A DNA stretch of 64,000 nt, taken from Thermotoga petrophila RKU-1. GTDB lineage: Bacteria > Thermotogota > Thermotogae > Thermotogales > Thermotogaceae. Below, in pieces: positions 58,342-64,000 of the stretch. The notes under the pieces were generated by a model. It had not been told where the DNA came from, did no database searches, and saw only the letters and a list, made by a program, of their open reading frames with translations. A program made the position numbers and the translations under genes. How positions within the stretch are numbered: the stretch's first letter is position 1; every line of letters starts with the position of its first letter. The stretch spans positions 930,001 through 994,000 of the forward strand of contig NC_009486.1 of the NCBI RefSeq assembly GCF_000016785.1, given 5' to 3'.

Positions 58342-60873
58342 TCACTCTCTGTACAAAACGTACGCGGAAAGCGGTTCGAGCTCTATCGTTCCCTCAACGG
58401 TTTCTATCACTTCCGTTCCGGCTTTTTGACCGTTTACAACCACATTCCATTTTCCTTCTGGCAGTTTGTATGTTGTCTTCTCTGGGTTTCCATTGTAGAT
58501 CACTACGATGTCTTTCCATGGGTCACCGCCTGCGTGGTCTTTGAGCATGAACGCAACTACTCTTCTTCCACCCGGGAGAAATTCCAGATGTTTCTTGATC
58601 TCTTCAGCGTTTTTCAGCCTGAAAGCAGGGTGTTCTTTTCTGAGTTTTATGAGACCCTTGTGGTAGTTGAACACGTCTATGAATTGAAGTTTTCTTTCGT
58701 AGTCGAAGCCGTTTATCGAGATGGGGGAGTTGTAAGAGTTGTCGTTGAAATTCTTCGTTCTGCAGAAGTCTTGGCCTCCGTGTAGGAAAGGAACGCCTTG
58801 AGAAGTGAGGAGTATTGCACCAGCCAGTTTCTGAGCATTTTTCAGTTCTTCTTCGGACCATTCTTTTTTCTTATCGGCTTGGGCGGCAAGATAGTTCTTG
58901 TCCCACAATGTGTGGTTGTCGTGGCATGCTGCGTAGTTTATCGTTTCCTCTGGATCGAGAGCAAAGCTCTTGATGAGTTTTCCATCATAATCAATGCTTC
59001 CTACGACTCCTCTTTTAATCCAGGTCTCTTTTCCATAACCTCCCATGACGAATCCTTTGACACTCGGATTGAACACAGAACCTCTTATTGCGTCTCTGAA
59101 CTCGTCGTTGAAAGCTGCCACGTGTGTTCCAGCAACATCGCTCTTCCCAAATCTGATGGGTGCACCCCATCCACCCCACGGTTCGCCGTAGAGAATGATC
59201 GTTGGATTGATTTTATGAAGGGCCTTTTCAACTTCAAGCATTGTTTTCTTATCGATGAGGCCCATCTGATCGAATCTGAAACCGTCTATGTGATACTCCT
59301 TCACCCAGTAGGTGACAGTATCAACTATGAATTTTCTCATCATAGGCCTTTCACTTGCGATGACGTTTCCACATCCACTCTCGTTCAAATAGGCACCAGT
59401 TTTGTCGATTCTGTAGAAGTAGTATGGTACCGTCTGATCGAACGCAGAGAGTTCACCTACGCCGTAGGTGTGCGGGAACACCATGTCCATGATCACACCT
59501 ATACCGTGTTTGTGAAGTGCTTTGACCATTTCTTTGACTTCTCTAATTCTCGTGTGTGGATTTTTGGGATCGGTTGAGTATCTGCCTTCTGGAACCATGA
59601 ACAGGTAAGGGTCATAACCCCAGTTGTAGTACTTTTCAAAATCTTTGTCGAGTTCATCGCCCGTGTAGAAGTCGAAGAAAGGAAGTATGTGGACGTGTGT
59701 GACACCGAGCTCCACAAGGTGCGAAAGGCCAGTTGTCACACCACCCGGTCCTTTCGTGTTCTCTTCGGTGAGACCGAGGTAGAGGCCTTTGTTTTTGACT
59801 CCGGAGTTTTCGAGTCCTGTGATGTCCGCTATGTGTATTTCGTAGATTATCGCGTCTTCGTATCCTTCGATTTTCGGTCCCCTGTCGTTTTCCCATCCTT
59901 CTGGGTTTGTCCTGGCAAGATTCACAACGGCGCTCTTTTTGCTGTTTGCGTAAACCGCTTTCGAATAAGGATCGACGGTTGTTCTGACCTTTCCGTAATT
60001 TTCCAGCTGATAGAGGTAGAACACTCCGTCGAGATCACCTTCGACAACCGCTTCCCAGACACCGTTTCCTTTATATTCCATGTTCACAACCTGATACGGT
60101 TCTGTGTCTTCTCCGTTCTTGAAGAGAAGCACCTTTACCCACTTAGAAACGGGGGACCAGACTCTGAATATCGTCTTCTCTGGAGAATATACGGCTCCGA
60201 GCTCTCCATCGTAATAGTAGTCGTCCAGGATCTCCATCATGATGACTCTTGCCGGTTTGTAACCTTCTATGATCAGTTCCACGTCTTTTCTGAGGTCTTC
60301 TTCTTTCAGGGATTCAGAAAGGACGATTCTCACGTAGTTCGTCACGTCTATGTCCGTGGGATCGGCCTTTTCCACTCTTGAGACGGGAATCTCTTTTCCG
60401 TCAACAGTAACCTTGAAGAGTTCTTTCTTTTTCGTATCCACAGGATTGGTCAGAAAAGCCTCGATCACCTTGTTCGACCTTGCCTGTGCGAAGAAGATTC
60501 TGGGAGATGTGTCTGGTTTTTCGTAGAAAATCTCTTCCACTCCCTGGAGTATCCACACTTCAGCCTTTCCGTCTTTTATCTCTATGAACCTGTCTTTTGC
60601 CACGTCTTTTGCCTGCCACTCGTTCAGCCTCACTATGATCCCCACCTTTGTAAGATCCATTGGTAATTTCACTACTGCTACTTTACCAAAATCATCCTCA
60701 CCTGTGAACTGATAAGCTTTCCCTTCCTGAGACACGGGCTCCACGGGCCATATCCAGAGATTCCATCCATCGTATTTTCCATCGTATCTGTGATAGTGGA
60801 CTACGATGGTGGTTTCTGAGAATATCAAAGCGGAAAGGAGGAGAACAAGTAACAACCAGAGTTTAGTCTTCAC
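58342..60873 (-). CDS. pulA: Type I pullulanase
   Basis: An 843-aa exported debranching enzyme, same length as T. maritima PulA. Signal peptide about 1-19; CBM41 starch-binding domain ([20 protein letters not shown]); an all-beta middle with CBM48; then the GH13 barrel with the type I signature [10 protein letters not shown], nucleophile in GFRFDQMG, acid/base in YGEPWGGW and CHDNHTLWD. It cleaves alpha-1,6 branches of pullulan and starch at the cell surface. It follows the CBM48-barrel gene by 17 bp, clearly one operon. Confidence 0.96.
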   Translation of the reverse strand: MKTKLWLLLVLLLSALIFSETTIVVHYHRYDGKYDGWNLWIWPVEPVSQEGKAYQFTGEDDFGKVAVVKLPMDLTKVGIIVRLNEWQAKDVAKDRFIEIKDGKAEVWILQGVEEIFYEKPDTSPRIFFAQARSNKVIEAFLTNPVDTKKKELFKVTVDGKEIPVSRVEKADPTDIDVTNYVRIVLSESLKEEDLRKDVELIIEGYKPARVIMMEILDDYYYDGELGAVYSPEKTIFRVWSPVSKWVKVLLFKNGEDTEPYQVVNMEYKGNGVWEAVVEGDLDGVFYLYQLENYGKVRTTVDPYSKAVYANSKKSAVVNLARTNPEGWENDRGPKIEGYEDAIIYEIHIADITGLENSGVKNKGLYLGLTEENTKGPGGVTTGLSHLVELGVTHVHILPFFDFYTGDELDKDFEKYYNWGYDPYLFMVPEGRYSTDPKNPHTRIREVKEMVKALHKHGIGVIMDMVFPHTYGVGELSAFDQTVPYYFYRIDKTGAYLNESGCGNVIASERPMMRKFIVDTVTYWVKEYHIDGFRFDQMGLIDKKTMLEVEKALHKINPTIILYGEPWGGWGAPIRFGKSDVAGTHVAAFNDEFRDAIRGSVFNPSVKGFVMGGYGKETWIKRGVVGSIDYDGKLIKSFALDPEETINYAACHDNHTLWDKNYLAAQADKKKEWSEEELKNAQKLAGAILLTSQGVPFLHGGQDFCRTKNFNDNSYNSPISINGFDYERKLQFIDVFNYHKGLIKLRKEHPAFRLKNAEEIKKHLEFLPGGRRVVAFMLKDHAGGDPWKDIVVIYNGNPEKTTYKLPEGKWNVVVNGQKAGTEVIETVEGTIELEPLSAYVLYRE

Positions 60874-60890
60874 CTTGAATCACCTCACAA

Positions 60891-62915
60891 TCAGAAGTTG
60901 ACTTCACCTTGGAAATCCAGATAGATGTTCTTGTATGCGTCGTAAGTTACTCCAAGTTTTGCGCTTGCGAATTCGTTTCTGAGCTCCCCAAAGACGGTTA
61001 TTTTGTCGGGGTCGTTTTCAAAGTTGTCGTAGTCTCCGTATCTGTAGGCCAATCCGAGGACATAGGTGTCATCGAAAACGTACCCTGCGCTTACCGTATA
61101 CGTTTTGTTGTTGAAATTGTAATCCCCGTAGAGTTCCAGGTTGAAGAGATCAATGCTTGCTTTGAGAAATCCTTTGTCTTCTGAAGATGTTTTTTCATAG
61201 TACAGGTAGTTGACATCGAAGTTGTCCGAATCGACTTCGAGGTTCACAAAGTAGAGAACGGGCTTGGCAAAGATTAAACCGGTCCAGACGGTTGTTTTTG
61301 CTCCAAGAAGATCAAAGGATAAGAAACCTGCGAGGTCTATTTTTTCTATCCCAAGCAAGTAATTACTTCCAAAGTAGGTACCGAAATTCTCTCCCGAAAC
61401 TCCTATCAAAAATCTTTCCTTTTCCGCGTTTGTGTCAAAAGCGACATCAGCTGTGAACTTGTAGGAAAGGAAAGAAATACCGAGACCAAAGCCTGTTTCG
61501 GCGAACCATTCTTCGTAGGGCTTCCCTTCCACCAGAGATGCCACTTTGTAGTGTCCGAAAACCTCGAAACCGTCCTTTTCCACCTTTATGTTCGCGCTGT
61601 CCAAGAAAGAGCCTTCCGGTTTGAAATTCAAGGTTGCTTTCAAGAAGTCGGTTTTTACACCGAGAGTGAGTTCATGGGAGCTTTCGAGAGATTTGAGGAA
61701 GGTATCCGTTGCGTATTTGTAAGTCAGATCAATGAAGTATTTCCCGAAGAACGGAGTCTCACTCTCAGATTTCTGTTCCAGTGGTTTTATGACGAGTTTT
61801 CCATCCTCTTCAGAGAGCATGAAAGCGCCGTTTTTTCCACCGAATCCATCCGGGACATAGGAAGGCGCGTTGGGATCTTCTTGCCAGACCTGATTTCCCG
61901 CTATCGTGAAGACGTACTTGTACTGATAAGTGCCAGGGTTGAGCTTGATTCTTGCCACCCAGAGGTTCCCTTCTCTTTCCATTGGATTCGCTGTAGTGCT
62001 CCAGTTGTTGAAGCTTCCCGCAACGTAAGCCTCGGAAGCTTCTGGCTTTCTAACAACGAAGACGACAAAACTGTCTTCCACGCTGAGTCCTTCTTTCAGC
62101 TCGGATTTTTCAACCTCTTCTGGTCCGGCTTCTGCGGTTTCTTGATGAGCGACTTCGGGTGCTTCTTCTGAAGTCTCTTCTTGGACAGTTTCCTCGATGG
62201 GAGATTTTACCTTCAGTTCTCCGTTTTCTTCGTAAACTTCGAAAACGCCGTTCTTTCCTCCAAAGCCGTCATCGACAAAGGCAAAGGCGTTGGGGTCAGT
62301 CACCCATTCCTCACCGTTCACAACGAACTTGTATTCATACACTCCAGGACCAAGTTCAAGTACTCCTTCCCACCAACCATCTTCGAGTGGATACATCTCT
62401 ATCTCTTCTGCGTTCCAGTTGTTGAAATTTCCAGCTATGGTTACGAATTCCGCTTCGGGATTGTAGTATCTGAGAACCACTATACCGTCTTCGACAAAGA
62501 TGGTGTCTTCCCTGTCGGGATTGGGCTCGTATTTCTTTGATTCTTCTTTCTTCTGAGGACCAACGATGAAAAGCTCTCCGTCTTTTTCCACCAGTGTGAA
62601 TATTCCGTTGTAGCCTCCGAAACCATCGTCCACGTATCCGGGTGCGTTGGGATCTTCTTTCCACGTAGTTCCATCTATCACGTATTTGTATTGATACGTT
62701 CCGGGTTCGAGTTCGAGCTCTGCTCTCCAGAGACCGGGTTCCACTTCTTTCATTGGAAGCGCAGTGGGATTCCAATTGTTGAAAGTTCCTGCGAGATACA
62801 CCACCTTGGCTCCTTCCCACTCGAAGGTGAAAATCACTTTTCCGTTTTCTACAAAGACATCAGAAAATACGAAGACACTCAGCAAAAGCACAGAGAGAAT
62901 GAGAAGTTTTTTCAT
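60891..62915 (-). CDS. Outer-envelope beta-barrel protein with three CBM48/AMPK-type glycogen-binding domains
   Basis: A 674-aa exported protein: signal peptide about 1-18. Three tandem glycogen-binding E-set domains at about 20-115, 135-240 and 285-385, each with the starch-contact motif (GTFNNWNPTALPM, GNFNNWNAEEIEM, GSFNNWSTTANPM) and a shared end DPNAxxxVxDGFGGxNG. An acidic Glu/Thr linker (about 245-280) separates domains 2 and 3. The last 280 residues alternate aromatic/polar strands (FIDLTYKYATDTF, YDAYKNIYLDFQGEVNF) and end in Phe, as beta-barrels of the toga or outer membrane do. Inference: a starch-binding porin delivering alpha-glucan to pullulanase, encoded just downstream. The architecture is unusual. 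Confidence 0.85.
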   Translation of the reverse strand: MKKLLILSVLLLSVFVFSDVFVENGKVIFTFEWEGAKVVYLAGTFNNWNPTALPMKEVEPGLWRAELELEPGTYQYKYVIDGTTWKEDPNAPGYVDDGFGGYNGIFTLVEKDGELFIVGPQKKEESKKYEPNPDREDTIFVEDGIVVLRYYNPEAEFVTIAGNFNNWNAEEIEMYPLEDGWWEGVLELGPGVYEYKFVVNGEEWVTDPNAFAFVDDGFGGKNGVFEVYEENGELKVKSPIEETVQEETSEEAPEVAHQETAEAGPEEVEKSELKEGLSVEDSFVVFVVRKPEASEAYVAGSFNNWSTTANPMEREGNLWVARIKLNPGTYQYKYVFTIAGNQVWQEDPNAPSYVPDGFGGKNGAFMLSEEDGKLVIKPLEQKSESETPFFGKYFIDLTYKYATDTFLKSLESSHELTLGVKTDFLKATLNFKPEGSFLDSANIKVEKDGFEVFGHYKVASLVEGKPYEEWFAETGFGLGISFLSYKFTADVAFDTNAEKERFLIGVSGENFGTYFGSNYLLGIEKIDLAGFLSFDLLGAKTTVWTGLIFAKPVLYFVNLEVDSDNFDVNYLYYEKTSSEDKGFLKASIDLFNLELYGDYNFNNKTYTVSAGYVFDDTYVLGLAYRYGDYDNFENDPDKITVFGELRNEFASAKLGVTYDAYKNIYLDFQGEVNF

Positions 62916-62930
62916 ACCTTAGACACCTCC

Positions 62931-64000
62931 TTACCACCACGTCGAATATTCAAGAGAGATTTTCTTGACAAAGTTTATCTGGCTGGAGAAATCGCCATCG
63001 CCAAGAGAGAGTTTGAACTCGGACTTTTCATCCGTGAACTTCAGCTCGTAGTAGGCTGTGTAAGCCTTTGTGTAGAGAGTATTCAGATACTGCCACTTGG
63101 CGAAAAAGTTGACACTGCCGAAGTTTTTCCACAGTTCCGCGTAGAATACCTCACCCATCGCGCTTGTGGAATCGTGGGCTGGTTTGCCGAACTTGTAAGA
63201 GATCTTTCCATTGAAACCGATGAAGCTGAAGTTCCTACCAACTTCCATTCCGAAGTCATCCCAGTTGAGAATGTCAGAATCGAATTTTGTTCCTTCCTTC
63301 CAGACCTTGAACCAGACATCGCCGGAAGAGTACTCGACACCGTATTTGGGAGTTTTCGATGTGAACTTGTAATCAAAAAAGAGCTTGAAGTTGCCGAATG
63401 TCGTCCAGAGGTTCGCGAGTATCTCACCTTCGAGATCGTTGTCGTTCACGTAGTCACAGTAGTCAAGGTGTGTTTCTGAACCTACTCCGGTGAGTTTCAC
63501 TCCGTGTTTCCAGTCTGCGGTTGAAATACCAAACATGTAGAAGAAATTGTTTGATCCTATCTTTTCCTCGTTCTCATAGCTCACGCCGAATTCTCCAAAA
63601 TACCTAAGGTCTGGTTCCCAGTTGAAATCGAAGTACATGTCGTTCACTGTGGAGCGTTTCCCGAGCATCGCGCTGAAGTAGAAATTCGAAAGATTTCCTC
63701 GGTACTGGAGATAAGAAACATCTCCTGTGGTCACACCTCTGAAACCGAAAAGCTCAATTTCAAGTCCATTTCTAGAGTCGTTGAAGCTGTAGATTCCAAG
63801 CCAGTCACCTGTAGATCCAAAGACTCTATTGTAGTAGGCTTTGAGATCCACCAGGTCTGTATCGAGGGCGATGTATCCGGAGTCGAGTTTCAAATCTTTG
63901 GTTGTGAAATCGCCGGAAAGACTGTTCCCCGAGAGGTACAGCTCAGTGTAGCTGGATCCGCTCTGGTTTTCCAGATCGTAGGAGTAACCCACCTTGAGAG
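62931..64000 (-). CDS. Beta-barrel envelope protein (partial, N-terminus beyond window)
   Basis: At least 356 codons, open to the right edge; the in-frame GTG at 63992 is probably internal because the strand pattern continues before it. The sequence is a regular run of amphipathic strands (YTELYLSGNSL, VDLKAYYNRVFGS, FNFYFSAML-like, FFAKWQYLNTLY) and ends KKISLEYSTWW-stop with aromatic residues, as a membrane beta-barrel should. 15 bp upstream of the CBM48-barrel gene, so in the same operon. A porin or structural toga protein; the substrate is inferred only from the neighbours. Confidence 0.8.
   Translation of the reverse strand, partial: LKVGYSYDLENQSGSSYTELYLSGNSLSGDFTTKDLKLDSGYIALDTDLVDLKAYYNRVFGSTGDWLGIYSFNDSRNGLEIELFGFRGVTTGDVSYLQYRGNLSNFYFSAMLGKRSTVNDMYFDFNWEPDLRYFGEFGVSYENEEKIGSNNFFYMFGISTADWKHGVKLTGVGSETHLDYCDYVNDNDLEGEILANLWTTFGNFKLFFDYKFTSKTPKYGVEYSSGDVWFKVWKEGTKFDSDILNWDDFGMEVGRNFSFIGFNGKISYKFGKPAHDSTSAMGEVFYAELWKNFGSVNFFAKWQYLNTLYTKAYTAYYELKFTDEKSEFKLSLGDGDFSSQINFVKKISLEYSTWW

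Overview
The window comes from a hyperthermophilic bacterium of the genus Thermotoga, very close to T. maritima. I base this on recalled gene order and on near-identity of several proteins to well-known T. maritima ones: RecA 356 aa, LDH 319 aa, EndoV with Asp43, BglA 446 aa, pullulanase 843 aa, and the typical 30-bp Thermotoga CRISPR repeat. Genes are packed end to end, with ATGA overlaps and strong AGGAGGTGA-type ribosome binding sites. GTG and TTG starts are common. No tRNA, rRNA or insertion sequence was seen.

Layout. 1-1.6 kb: a soluble chemoreceptor (cut by the window edge) translationally coupled to a di-iron oxygen-binding protein. 1.8-4.9 kb: an HndABC-like NADH/ferredoxin flavo-FeS complex without a hydrogenase subunit, ending in a ferritin-like gene. 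5-10 kb: a cyclase-family hydrolase, then a transglutaminase-like protein, a dipeptide epimerase and an SF1 helicase. 10.0-11.3 kb: an orphan CRISPR array (19 repeats, 18 spacers) with its leader promoter on the high-coordinate side. 11.3-11.9 kb: leader and a decayed gene remnant. 11.9-23.8 kb: housekeeping genes (5'-nucleotidase, radical SAM, phosphoesterase, GluRS, cold-shock protein, amino-acid decarboxylase, YjbQ, MinDE, Lon-like protease, EcfT, LDH). 23.9-32.3 kb: an eight-gene rodZ-rimO-pgsA-thpR-recA-recX-rny block preceded by an LCP protein and endonuclease V.

From 32.3 kb to the end the window is almost wholly about sugars. A LacI regulator with two identical 14-bp operators controls itself and probably an ABC transporter/mannosidase operon (binding protein, two secreted proteins, two permeases, GH130 phosphorylase, GH38 alpha-mannosidase). 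Next come a 59-aa small protein and a DUF4382 lipoprotein. Then follows a cellobiose/alpha-glucan island: cbpA, bglA, a secreted GH13 amylase, the trehalose transporter treEFG and a ROK regulator. The last 7.5 kb, on the minus strand, hold a beta-barrel protein (cut by the edge), a second barrel carrying three CBM48-like starch-binding domains, type I pullulanase and a secreted WD40 protein. This looks like a cell-surface alpha-glucan capture system of the toga. It is the most interesting system in the window.

Limits: starts were chosen from ribosome binding sites by eye, promoters and operators are motif matches only, and family assignments rest on recognised motifs and memory rather than searches.
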